The position numbers and the translations under genes are program-made. A stretch of 64,000 bases of DNA, taken from the NCBI GenBank assembly GCA_965204835.1, contig OZ242017.1, forward strand, positions 62,001-126,000. The letters run 5' to 3'. The DNA comes from VXMT01 sp965204835. Lineage in GTDB: Bacteria > Chloroflexota > Dehalococcoidia > UBA2979. Position 1 is the first letter of the stretch. The number at the start of each line of letters is the position of its first letter. The notes under the pieces are model-generated. The model was not told where the DNA came from. It ran no database searches and was given only the letters and a program-made list of their open reading frames with translations. Shown here one piece after another: positions 33,613-41,862 of the stretch.

Positions 33613-33642
33613 ATCCTAGGGAGCGGCTACGTCACGGGTCAA
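33613..33642 (-). promoter_or_regulatory. merR promoter, predicted leaderless
   Basis: Minus strand TTGACC (33642-33637), 18-base spacer, TAGGAT (33618-33613), then 7 bases to the ATG. The spacer length is long for sigma70, as in MerR-controlled promoters (19-20 bp), and the direct repeat CGTCAC flanks the -35. Confidence 0.6.
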
Positions 33643-33670
33643 CCGTCACAACGTGCGCAATCCTCATGCA

Positions 33671-34414
33671 TTACAGCGATTCCTCGTCGTCCTCGTCCAG
33701 CATACCCGCCGTCGGGGACGGTACGAGCGCGTTCGGGCGGTCCTCGCGGCGCTCGCGCGGCGCCGGCACGGCGGTCGCCGCGGCCACGACGGCCTCGATG
33801 GCCGCAGTGTCGCCCGCGATGAGCGCGATGAGCGCTCCCGCGTCGCGCCAGACCTCGAGCTGCGTCGCGTCCGCCGAGGCGTCGACGGGCACGATCAGCG
33901 GCTTGCGAGTGAGCTCGGCGATGCGCCGTGTCAGGAGCTGGTCGCGCACGGTCGCGGCCGCACGCGCCGACGGCAACAGGATCGCGTCGAGGTCGAGGTC
34001 CAGGGGCGCGAGGAGCCGCAGCTCCTCCTCGGCGGCTGCGGCGTCGGTCAGCAGCGCGACGTGGCCGAGCTCCGGCCGCAGCAGTGTGGCGGCCTCGGTC
34101 TGCGCGTCGTCGAAGACGAGGAAGTCGGCGCCGGCCTCGATCAGCGCGCCCGCGTCGCTGCTCGTCGCGGCCTCGACGCGCGCGCCGACGGGGCGGCCGT
34201 CGGCCGCCTCGGTCACGGCCGCGATGCCCTCGGCACCTGTCAGCAACGCGTCGGCGCCCGCTCCGGCTGCCGCCGCTGCGGCCTCGGAGCCCTCGACCTC
34301 GGCGAGGACGAGGACATTGCGGTGCGCTTCCGCGGCCCGGCCGCGGGGACCGAAGCCGAACGGGACGGAACGGCGCTCACGCGTGGAGCGGATGCGCTCG
34401 CGGAGTTTGCTCAT
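33671..34414 (-). CDS. Hypothetical TIM-barrel-like protein
   Basis: 247 aa, very Ala-rich. Repeated strand-helix units (NVLVLAEVEGSEAAAAAAGAG, LIEAGADFLVFDDAQT, KPLIVPVDASADATQLEVW, DAGALIALIAGDTAA) look like a beta/alpha barrel of the tRNA-dihydrouridine or phosphosugar type, without recognisable catalytic residues. The N-terminus KLRERIRSTRERR is basic and the last 30 residues acidic. It lies 52 bases downstream of tRNA-Thr(CGT) on the same strand. Function unknown. Confidence 0.6.
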   Translation of the reverse strand: MSKLRERIRSTRERRSVPFGFGPRGRAAEAHRNVLVLAEVEGSEAAAAAAGAGADALLTGAEGIAAVTEAADGRPVGARVEAATSSDAGALIEAGADFLVFDDAQTEAATLLRPELGHVALLTDAAAAEEELRLLAPLDLDLDAILLPSARAAATVRDQLLTRRIAELTRKPLIVPVDASADATQLEVWRDAGALIALIAGDTAAIEAVVAAATAVPAPRERREDRPNALVPSPTAGMLDEDDEESL

Positions 34415-34466
34415 GCGGGCGTACTCACGTTCAGTGGGCGCGTGGTGCGCGCTGGCGTGTGGGGTA

Positions 34467-34541
34467 TGGAGCCGGCGGGGGGAATCGAACCCTCGACCTG
34501 CTGTTTACGAAACAGCTGCTCTACCTCTGAGCTACACCGGC
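34467..34541 (-). tRNA. tRNA-Thr (anticodon CGT)
   Basis: Cloverleaf: acceptor GCCGGTG with CGCCGGC (one G-U), D-stem GCTC/GAGC, anticodon stem GCTGT/ACAGC with loop TTCGTAA, T-loop TTCGATT, and encoded CCA. Reads ACG codons. The T-stem has an A-C mismatch at position 50:64. Confidence 0.95.
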
Positions 34542-34728
34542 CCGGCGTCGGCGTATAGCGTACCGCCGAGGCGCGAGACGGGGTAGGAAGGCGCATGGCC
34601 GCGTGACCCTCGGCGCGCTCGGGGCCCGGTCCGGTCCCGCACACGACGCACGTCCGTTCCGCTATGCTGGGGACGGCCATACGACGCGGTCGAGCCGACA
34701 CGACGCGCCCCGGGAGGCCGAGGAACGC

Positions 34729-36828
34729 ATGACCACGCAGTCCACGGTCGCGACCGCCGACGACGGCGCGGCCCGTGACGCCCCGGCCCGCCCCTTCGAC
34801 CTCGACGCGCCCGAGTGGTACGCGAACCGCGAGCTGAGCTGGCTCGACTTCAACGACCGCGTCCTCGCCGAGGCGCGCGACCGCCGCAACCCGCTGCTCG
34901 AACGCCTCAAGTTCCTCGCCATCACGGGCAGCAACCTGGATGAGTTCTACGCCAAGCGCATCGGCTGGCTGCGCCGCCTCGCCGAGACGGACCGCAACCA
35001 GCACACCATGGACGGCATGTCCGTGGCCGACCAGCTCGAGGAGTCCAAGCGCCGCTGCCTCGCCATGCGCCAGGAGCTCGACGAGATCTGGGCGTACGAC
35101 CTGCGGCCCGCCCTCGCCGCCGCGGGCGTGGAGATCGTCTCGTACGCGGACCTCGACGCCGAGCAGCAGGCCGAGCTGGAGGCGCACTTCAAGCTGGCCA
35201 TCCTGCCGATCCTGACGCCGCTCGTCGTCGACCCCGCGCACCCATTCCCGTTCATCTCCGGCGGCAGCCTCTCGCTCGCGGTGGGGCTGCGCCAGCGCAA
35301 CGGCATGACGCGCTTCGCGCGCGTCAAGGTGCCGCCCAACCGACCGCGCTTCGTCGACCTCGGCGGTGGCCGCTTCGTGCCGCTCGAGGAGGTCATCGGC
35401 GCGCACCTCGGGCTGCTCTTCGCCGGCGTCGAGGTGGTCGGGTGGCACCTCATCCGCGTGCTGCGCAGCGCCGAGGTGGGGACGCCCGGCGAGGCCGCCG
35501 AGGACCTGCGCGAGCTGATCGAGAGCCAGATCGAGCGCCGCCGCCTCGCCGACGCCGTCGCGCTGGAGTGCTCCTCGCGGCTCCCCACGCTGCACCGCGA
35601 CCTCGTGCTCGACGAGCTCGAGCTCGACGACTCTGACGTGATCGAGGTCGAGCACCTCGTCGACACGGCGGACCTGATGCAGCTCGCGACGCTCGACGTC
35701 AAGGAGCTGACGTTCGCGGGGTTCACCCCGGCCATCCCGAAGCGCTTCGCGAACGTCGAGGAGGACGGGCGGCTCTGGGAGACGCTGCGCGAGCGCGACC
35801 TGCTGGTGCACCACCCCTACGAGTCCTTCGACGCCACCGTGGTGCGCTTCGTCGAGCAGGCGGCGCGCGACCCGCAGGTGCTCGCGATCAAGCAGACGCT
35901 GTACCGCACCTCGCCGGACTCGCCGATCCTCGAGGCGCTGATGAACGCCGCCGCGAAGGGCAAGCAGGTCGCCGTCGTCGTCGAGCTGACGGCGCGCTTC
36001 GACGAGGCGAACAACATCGAGTGGGCGCGCAAGCTGGAGGAGGCGGGCGTACACATCTCGTACGGCTCGCCCGACCTCAAGGTACACAGCAAGATCTCGC
36101 TCGTCGTGCGCGAGGAGCCGCCGGGCGTGCGGCTCTACGCGCACATCGGCACCGGCAACTACAACTCGGGCACCGCGCGGCTCTACACGGACATCGGCAT
36201 GTTCACCTCGGACGCGGCCATCGGCGGGGACCTCGTGACGGTGTTCAACCACCTCACGGGCTCCTCTGAGCGCCCGGTGACGCACGAGCTGATCGTCGCG
36301 CCGACGACCATGCGGACCGAGTTCGAGCAGCGCATCCGCCGCGAGATCGAGATCGCGCGCGCGGGTCGGCCGGCGCGGCTCGCCTTCAAGATGAACGCGC
36401 TCGAGGACCAGGAGTTCGTGCGGCTGCTCTACGAGGCGTCGCAGGCCAGTGTGGACGTCGACCTGGTCGTGCGCGGGCTGTGCCGCCTGCGGCCCGGCAT
36501 CCCGGGGCTGAGCGACCGCATCCGCGTGGTGAGCGTGATCGGGCGCTTCCTGGAGCACGCGCGCATCTACTACTTCGCGAACGACGGCGACCCCGAGTAC
36601 TTCATCGGCAGCGCCGACCTCATGCAGCGCAACCTCGACGAGCGCATCGAGATCATCGCGCCGGTGCGCGAGCCCGACCTGCAGGAGCACCTGTGGGACG
36701 TCTTGCAGGTGCAGCTCAACGACCCCCGCCAGGGCTGGCGCCTGCACGACGAGACCTGGGCGCGCGACGAGGCCTGCGCGGACATCGGCGTCCACGCGGA
36801 CCTGCTGGAGCAGGCCCCCTTCGCATAG
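34729..36828 (+). CDS. ppk1: Polyphosphate kinase 1
   Basis: 699 aa from ATG 34729 (GAGGAAC ribosome site). All PPK1 parts are present: N domain with YANRELSWLDFNDRVL, KFLAITGSNLDEFYAKRIG, the C1 domain with YRTSPDSPILEALMNAA, the autophosphorylated His region DLKVHSKISLVVREE, YAHIGTGNYNSGTARLYTD and, in C2, FLEHARIYYFANDGDPEYF. It polymerises ATP gamma-phosphate into polyphosphate and runs in reverse. With pstSCAB it points to phosphate storage. A TATGCT hexamer precedes it at 34671-34676; no Pho-like box was seen. Confidence 0.96.
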   Translation: MTTQSTVATADDGAARDAPARPFDLDAPEWYANRELSWLDFNDRVLAEARDRRNPLLERLKFLAITGSNLDEFYAKRIGWLRRLAETDRNQHTMDGMSVADQLEESKRRCLAMRQELDEIWAYDLRPALAAAGVEIVSYADLDAEQQAELEAHFKLAILPILTPLVVDPAHPFPFISGGSLSLAVGLRQRNGMTRFARVKVPPNRPRFVDLGGGRFVPLEEVIGAHLGLLFAGVEVVGWHLIRVLRSAEVGTPGEAAEDLRELIESQIERRRLADAVALECSSRLPTLHRDLVLDELELDDSDVIEVEHLVDTADLMQLATLDVKELTFAGFTPAIPKRFANVEEDGRLWETLRERDLLVHHPYESFDATVVRFVEQAARDPQVLAIKQTLYRTSPDSPILEALMNAAAKGKQVAVVVELTARFDEANNIEWARKLEEAGVHISYGSPDLKVHSKISLVVREEPPGVRLYAHIGTGNYNSGTARLYTDIGMFTSDAAIGGDLVTVFNHLTGSSERPVTHELIVAPTTMRTEFEQRIRREIEIARAGRPARLAFKMNALEDQEFVRLLYEASQASVDVDLVVRGLCRLRPGIPGLSDRIRVVSVIGRFLEHARIYYFANDGDPEYFIGSADLMQRNLDERIEIIAPVREPDLQEHLWDVLQVQLNDPRQGWRLHDETWARDEACADIGVHADLLEQAPFA

Positions 36829-36937
36829 CCGTCGAGGCGTCTCACCCTCGGACGAGCACAGCTCCCGACGCCCCATAACCGCGACGACCGCACGCGCGTA
36901 TCATCGAGCCGTGGAGCGACGCGGGCGGGAGGCGAGC

Positions 36938-37723
36938 ATGGCCAACGACCGAGCCCTGACGCGCCAGCCCGCGCTGTCGGACCAGACCGTGCTCGTGACC
37001 GGCGCCGCGAGCGGCATCGGCCGCACCACCGCGCTCGCCTTTGGCGCTGCAGGGTCACGCGTCGTCCTCGCGGACGTCGACGAGGAGGGCGCGGACCGGA
37101 TCGCACGCCAGATCGAGGATCGCTTCGGCGCCGAGACGCTCGTGCACCAGGCCGACCTGTCCGACGGCGACGCGGTCGATGGGCTCTACGCGGCGGTCGA
37201 TGCCGCGTACGGCGGCGTCGACAGCGTCGCGAACGTAGCGGCGATCTACCCCAACGCGCTCACCGTCGACACAACCGACGAGCTGTGGGACCGCGTGCTC
37301 ACGCTCAACCTGCGCGGCGTGTTCCAGTCGTGCCGGGCGGCGTTGCAACGGATGGTGGCGGAAGGCCACGGCTCCGTCGTGAACATCGCTTCGGGCGCGG
37401 CGTTCAAGGGCCTCTCCGGGCTCTCGGCGTACTCGGCCTCGAAGGGCGGACTCGTGGCGATGAGCCGCGTCATGGCCGTCGAGGTCGCGCGCCAGGGCGT
37501 GCGCGTCAACGTCGTCTCGCCCGGCCCCACCAACACCGAGGGGGCGTTCCTCCGCCGCAGCGCGGAGGAGGCCGCTGCCTTCGCCGAGCGCACCATCCCG
37601 GGCCGGCTGACGGAGCCGGAGGAGGTGGCGGAGGCGATCGTCTTTCTGTGCTCGCCCGCCGCGTCAGGGCTGAACGGAGCGATCCTCAACGTCAACGGCG
37701 GCGACTACCAGCCGACCGGCTGA
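36938..37723 (+). CDS. Short-chain dehydrogenase/reductase
   Basis: 261 aa from ATG 36938, which follows GGGAGGCGAG. Cofactor motif VTGAASGIGRTT, Asp in VLADVDEEGA (NAD preference), the NVA-type ANVAAIYP motif, catalytic Ser in NIASGAAF and YSASKGGL (Tyr-x-x-x-Lys). It oxidises or reduces an alcohol/ketone, perhaps a hydroxyacyl-CoA. GTG 36911 is an upstream alternative directly after a TATCAT hexamer at 36899-36904. An MFS transporter gene follows 25 bases later and is likely cotranscribed. Confidence 0.9.
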   Translation: MANDRALTRQPALSDQTVLVTGAASGIGRTTALAFGAAGSRVVLADVDEEGADRIARQIEDRFGAETLVHQADLSDGDAVDGLYAAVDAAYGGVDSVANVAAIYPNALTVDTTDELWDRVLTLNLRGVFQSCRAALQRMVAEGHGSVVNIASGAAFKGLSGLSAYSASKGGLVAMSRVMAVEVARQGVRVNVVSPGPTNTEGAFLRRSAEEAAAFAERTIPGRLTEPEEVAEAIVFLCSPAASGLNGAILNVNGGDYQPTG

Positions 37724-37748
37724 TGCCGCTCGTGTGCCTCCCCACCCG

Positions 37749-39083
37749 ATGACCACCGGCAGGCCCCTCGCGCGCGTCACGCACGAGGCGCTCTACCTCT
37801 CCGAGGACGGCCTCGCGTTCGACCTGCCTGCGCACGGCCCGAGCGCGGGTGTCGTCGCCCAACCGCCGGCGCCGCCGAGGAAGGACCGGATCGGCGCGCT
37901 GCGGCTGCGCGACTTCCGCTTCCTGTTCATCGGCACGGTGACCTCGGGCTACGGCCAGTGGGCCACGATGATCGGGCTCGGCTGGCTCGCCTACGTGCTC
38001 TCCGGGGAGTCGGCGGCGCAGCTCGCGTGGGTCGTCGCCGTGGGCGGCGCGATGCGGCTCATCTCGGCGCCGTGGATCGGCGTGGTGCTGGACCGCTACC
38101 ACCGGCGCACGGTGACGGTGTGGTCGACGCTCGCGAGCGCGGCGCTGGGCCTGGGGCTCGGCGTGCTGGTGCTCACCGACCTCGTCTCGTTCTGGCAGCT
38201 GTACGTGTTCTCGGCCCTCGAGGGCATCATCAGCAGTGCCAACCAGAACGTGCGCCAGACGTTCGTCTACGACGTGACGACGCCGGACACCCTCTCGAAC
38301 GCCGTCGCGCTGAACGCGATCGCGCAGAACCTCGCGCGCATCTCGGGGCCGCCGCTGGCGGGGGCGATGATCGGGCTGCTGGGGACCGCGTCGCCGTTCC
38401 TGTTCATCGCCGTGATGATGCTGATCGCGACGTTCTTCACGCTGCTGATCAGCAAGACCACACGCCAGGCCGAGCTCGATACCGACCACCCGCTGCGCAG
38501 CCTGTGGGTGGGCCTGCGCTACGTCGCGACCGACCGGCCGATGCTTGGCCTCTTCTTATCCGGCGCGGTGCCCGGGATCTTCCTGTACCCGTACATCCCG
38601 CTGCTCCCGGTCTTCGCCGAGGAGGTCCTGCACGCGGGCTCGACGGGCTACGGGCTCCTCGCCGCGTCGGTCGGGTGGGGGTCACTGACGGGGCTGCTGG
38701 TGCTGTCGTGGCTGGGCGACGTGCGCCACAAGGGCATCATCGCCGTGTGGGGGCTGGTCTTCTACGCGGCCGCGCTGATCGTGTTCACGCAGTCGACGGT
38801 CTTCGTGCTGTCCTCGGCGATGCTGGTGGTGGCCGGGGTGTTCCACGGCGTCGCGTTCACGGTGGCGCAGATCCTGGTGCAGGTGCTGGCGCGCGACGAG
38901 ATGCGAGGGCGTGCGACGTCGCTGTTCCAGATGGGCTTCTCGCTCATGCCGGTCGGTGCCATCCCGATGGGTATCGCCATCGAGGCGTGGGGAGCGGCGA
39001 TGGGCGTGGGAGCGTTCATCTCGGTGGCGTTCGTCTGGTTCATCTTCATGGGCATCTTCTGGCGCTCACTCCTCCGCGCGTGA
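37749..39083 (+). CDS. MFS transporter (MFS_3/EntS-like)
   Basis: 444 aa from ATG 37749, twelve hydrophobic helices after a ~55-residue N-terminal tail. The A-loop motif appears as GVVLDRYHRRTVTVWS and again LGDVRHKGIIAVWG in the second half; NALNAIAQNLARISGPPLAG-type sequence in helix 5 is typical of the EntS-like exporters. Such proteins export siderophores, drugs or metabolites by proton antiport. Following an SDR gene, it may handle the same compound. Substrate unknown. GTG 37734 is another start. Confidence 0.88.
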   Translation: MTTGRPLARVTHEALYLSEDGLAFDLPAHGPSAGVVAQPPAPPRKDRIGALRLRDFRFLFIGTVTSGYGQWATMIGLGWLAYVLSGESAAQLAWVVAVGGAMRLISAPWIGVVLDRYHRRTVTVWSTLASAALGLGLGVLVLTDLVSFWQLYVFSALEGIISSANQNVRQTFVYDVTTPDTLSNAVALNAIAQNLARISGPPLAGAMIGLLGTASPFLFIAVMMLIATFFTLLISKTTRQAELDTDHPLRSLWVGLRYVATDRPMLGLFLSGAVPGIFLYPYIPLLPVFAEEVLHAGSTGYGLLAASVGWGSLTGLLVLSWLGDVRHKGIIAVWGLVFYAAALIVFTQSTVFVLSSAMLVVAGVFHGVAFTVAQILVQVLARDEMRGRATSLFQMGFSLMPVGAIPMGIAIEAWGAAMGVGAFISVAFVWFIFMGIFWRSLLRA

Positions 39084-39099
39084 ACGCCCCCCGACGACG

Positions 39100-39474
39100 C
39101 TACAGGTACCGCCTGAACGACAGCGCGCTGTCGATGGTGAAGATGAACGGCCTCGGCGTCTCATCGAATCGGCGCACCATCTCGTCGAGCGTCGGCACCA
39201 CGACCTTCAACGTCTCCCAGCGGCCGAGGTTCCCCGCGGAAGCCAGCACGAAGCACCCGACCCGATGGTCCTCAATCGCCTGGCGTTCGGCCCGCCTGAT
39301 CCGGATTCGCTTATCGCGAGTCACGACTACCCAGCCCTGCCGGCCTGCCTCCGCCAACCACTCCGTATCGGGCGTATCGTGGGCGAATCGAGGCTCCAGC
39401 CACTCCACGTCGTCTCGGACGCACGAGAGGGCGTCCGCAACGTCGCGCGGGATAGACCGATCGATGAAGATCAC
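39100..39474 (-). CDS. VapC45-like PIN-type toxin (DUF5615-like)
   Basis: 124 aa. It starts MIFIDRSIPRDVADAL, with acidic residues spaced as in PIN-like RNases (Asp5, DTEW, TRDKRI) and a closing DEMVRRF helix. The size, sequence outline and partner match mycobacterial VapC45 (Rv2019). It would cleave RNA when free of antitoxin. The ATG overlaps the upstream antitoxin stop by four bases (ATGA), the standard antitoxin-first order. Confidence 0.75.
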   Translation of the reverse strand: MIFIDRSIPRDVADALSCVRDDVEWLEPRFAHDTPDTEWLAEAGRQGWVVVTRDKRIRIRRAERQAIEDHRVGCFVLASAGNLGRWETLKVVVPTLDEMVRRFDETPRPFIFTIDSALSFRRYL

Positions 39475-40133
39475 TCCGGAGTACGCGACGCCTCAAACTG
39501 GATCGCGTGCTCCACGTCTTCCGGACTGATGTTGAAGCTGTACGCGATGCGCTCCTGCGATTCCAGCGCCCGCACCTGCTCGTAGACGATCTCGGTACGC
39601 ACGCCGCTGCCCTGAATGACCGGCAGTCCAAACCCGTAGTCGGGATCGACCACGACGTGCCGATCGCGCCCGATCGGCCACCAGCGACGGGCGTATTGGT
39701 GCTCGTACGCAACGGTCTTGAGGAACGGGACCAGCACCTCGAACCACGCTGCCTCACACTTCCGAGGGCCGATGCCCGCATGGTCGAGGCCTTCGTGGCG
39801 CGCCGTGAAGACGTCATGGCCGTGGGCCTGGAACTGTTCGGACACCAGCGGCCGGGGCAGGCCGGACATCTGCCGGCATGACTCGACGGCGGCATGAATG
39901 GCTTTGAAGGGCCATCCAGCGGCCCTCAGCCGACCAATCGCCGCCACTTCGATCAGATCGAAGAACGACGCTCCTGGCTCGGCTTCGCCATCGTCGGATA
40001 CTGAGTGAGCACTGTCGGACGTACGGACGTATTCGCGTACCCATCGACTCGTGGTGCGAGTCTTGACACCCGCGATCCGGTCGGCCTCGGCATAGCTGTA
40101 CATGGGGCGCTCGAAGCGCGCATCCGGCGTCAC
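39471..40133 (-). CDS. VapB45-like antitoxin with DUF433 domain
   Basis: 220 aa from GTG 40133. The N-terminal MYSYAEADRIAGVKTRTTSRWVREY is a MerR-like helix-turn-helix, and the C-terminus VVVDPDYGFGLPVIQGSGVR with ISPEDVEHAIQFE is DUF433. This matches VapB45 (Rv2018, ~240 aa), which binds VapC45 and represses its operon. The GGGAGG ribosome site is good. Overlap with the toxin gene is four bases. The pair looks complete and functional. It could help hold an accessory segment. Confidence 0.78.
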   Translation of the reverse strand: MTPDARFERPMYSYAEADRIAGVKTRTTSRWVREYVRTSDSAHSVSDDGEAEPGASFFDLIEVAAIGRLRAAGWPFKAIHAAVESCRQMSGLPRPLVSEQFQAHGHDVFTARHEGLDHAGIGPRKCEAAWFEVLVPFLKTVAYEHQYARRWWPIGRDRHVVVDPDYGFGLPVIQGSGVRTEIVYEQVRALESQERIAYSFNISPEDVEHAIQFEASRTPE

Positions 40134-40206
40134 AGGGCAGACCTCCCGCTGAGATTCAGGCTAGCACAGGGGCCCTTGAGCGCCTGACGCCCACGACACG
40201 CCCCCG

Positions 40207-40974
40207 CTACGGCATCCACCCGCCGCCCGACACCGACAGCACCTGCCCCGTGATATGCCGCGCCTCCTCCGAGGCGAGGAAGGCGATGGCGTTGGCGACG
40301 TCCTCGGGCTGGCCGAGGCGGCACAGCGGCACTGCCTCCGCGGAGGCGTCGAGGGTGTCGCCGAGGTTGCGCTCCACCCACTCGGTCAGCGTCGTGCCCG
40401 GCGCGATCGCGTTGACGCGGATGCCGTGCGGGCCCAGCTCGTGCGCGAGCACCTTCGTGAAGACGTGCAGCCCGCCCTTGGTCGTCGCGTACGCGACGGA
40501 GCCCGCGCCCTGCGCGCCGCCGGCCGTCGAGCCGATGTTCACGATCACCCCGCCCGGCTGGCGGCCGGCCTCGATGCCCTCGCGCATCACCGGCACGACC
40601 GCCTGGCTGCAGATGAACGCGCCGGTGAGGTTCACGCCCACCACCGCGTTCCAGTCCTCGAGCGTGTGGTCGAGGATGCCGCCGCGCCGGTTGAGCCCCG
40701 CGTTGTTCACGAGCACGTCAATGCGACCCCAGCGCTCCACGACCTGCCCGACGACGCCCGCGATGGCGTCGGGGTCCGTCACCGAGGCGAGCGCGGCCAT
40801 GAACCGGTCGGGCTCGCGCTCCGCGCGCTCGGCGAGCTCGCCGATGCGCCGCTCGTGGATGTCGAGCACGCAGGCGGCGTAGCCCGCGGCCATCAGCCGC
40901 TCGGCGGTGGCGAGGCCGAGGCCGCGCGCGGCGCCGGTGACGATCGCGACCGGTCGGTCGGCGTCGGCCGGCAT
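40207..40974 (-). CDS. Short-chain dehydrogenase/reductase (FabG-like)
   Basis: 255 aa from ATG 40974. TGAARGLGLATAERL cofactor motif, CVLDIHE, DVLVNNAGLNRRGG, Ser in NIGSTAGGAQ, YATTKGGLHVFTK (Tyr-x-x-x-Lys) and the C-terminal GQVLSVSGGGWMP. Likely a 3-oxoacyl or 3-hydroxyacyl (thio)ester oxidoreductase. Its ATG overlaps the enoyl-CoA hydratase stop by one base, so the two are translationally coupled and probably act in successive beta-oxidation steps. Confidence 0.9.
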   Translation of the reverse strand: MPADADRPVAIVTGAARGLGLATAERLMAAGYAACVLDIHERRIGELAERAEREPDRFMAALASVTDPDAIAGVVGQVVERWGRIDVLVNNAGLNRRGGILDHTLEDWNAVVGVNLTGAFICSQAVVPVMREGIEAGRQPGGVIVNIGSTAGGAQGAGSVAYATTKGGLHVFTKVLAHELGPHGIRVNAIAPGTTLTEWVERNLGDTLDASAEAVPLCRLGQPEDVANAIAFLASEEARHITGQVLSVSGGGWMP

Positions 40975-41771
40975 CAGCGGCCCTGGAACTGCGGGTCGCG
41001 ACGCTCGGCGAAGGCGCGGAAGCCCTCCTTGCCGTCCTCGCTGGCCAGCAGCGCGACCTGCGTCGACCACTCGTACTCAAGGAAGTGGGTCATCGACATG
41101 TCGGTCGAGCGCTGGAGCATGCGGCGCACGCCGGTGTAACCCATCGGTGGGCCGTTCGCGATCATCCGCCCGTATGCCAGCGCCTCGTCGACGAGCTGGT
41201 CGGCGGGCACGACGCGGTTCGCGATGCCCCACTCGACGCACTCCTCGGCGTTCAGCAGGTCGCCGCTGTAGAACAGCTCGGCCGCCTTCGCGAAGCCGAC
41301 GAGGCGGGGCAGCCAGTAGGCCGCGCCGTAGTCGGCGGCGAGGCCGCGCTTGATGAAGATCGAGCCCATGCGGGCGCCGTCGGCGATGAGCCGCACGTCG
41401 CAGCAGAGCGCGACGCCGAAGCCCGCGCCGACGGCGGGCCCGTTGATGGCGCCGATGATCGGCACGTCGGACTCTGAGAACGCCAGCGCCATCCGCGTCG
41501 AGTTGCCTCGACGGTCGACGCGCTGGTGGCGAGGCGGCTCGCCGCCGTCGCCGCCCGCCCCGCCGATCTCGGCGCCGGCGCAGAAGCCACGCCCGGCGCC
41601 GGTCAGCACCATCGCGTACACATCGTCGCGCGTGCTCGCCTCGTCGATGGCAGCTTCGAGCAGCGTCATCATCTCGGCGCTGAGCGCGTTCATGACCTCG
41701 GGTCGATTGATGGTGACGAGCATGACGCCGTGCTCGTCGACGTTGGTGAGGATGGGTGCTTCGTCGGACAT
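40974..41771 (-). CDS. Enoyl-CoA hydratase/isomerase family protein
   Basis: 265 aa from ATG 41771. Crotonase marks: TINRPEVMNALSAEMM, the oxyanion region GRGFCAGAEIGG, and INGPAVGAGFGVALCCDVRL. The two Glu of classical hydratases are not clearly placed (the first site reads GFGVALCCD), so hydration is probable but not certain; isomerase or hydrolase activity is possible. It heads a two-gene operon with the SDR at 40207-40974. Confidence 0.88.
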   Translation of the reverse strand: MSDEAPILTNVDEHGVMLVTINRPEVMNALSAEMMTLLEAAIDEASTRDDVYAMVLTGAGRGFCAGAEIGGAGGDGGEPPRHQRVDRRGNSTRMALAFSESDVPIIGAINGPAVGAGFGVALCCDVRLIADGARMGSIFIKRGLAADYGAAYWLPRLVGFAKAAELFYSGDLLNAEECVEWGIANRVVPADQLVDEALAYGRMIANGPPMGYTGVRRMLQRSTDMSMTHFLEYEWSTQVALLASEDGKEGFRAFAERRDPQFQGR

Positions 41772-41849
41772 GCGGGGCTCCTCGATGCGATGCCGGGGTG
41801 TTGCCGGGGACGGTAGCAAGGGGCGGGAGAGCGTGCGAGCGGGGCGCGT

Positions 41850-41855
41850 TATGCT
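41850..41855 (+). promoter_or_regulatory. -10-like TATGCT, predicted leaderless start
   Basis: TATGCT ends seven bases before the ATG of the nuclease gene at 41863, so transcription would begin at or next to the start codon. No -35 is evident. Confidence 0.4.
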
Positions 41856-41862
41856 GTGCGTG

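Noticed and set aside
34411..36876. 821-codon minus-strand ORF opposite ppk
   Set aside because: Antisense frame of polyphosphate kinase with no family sequence.
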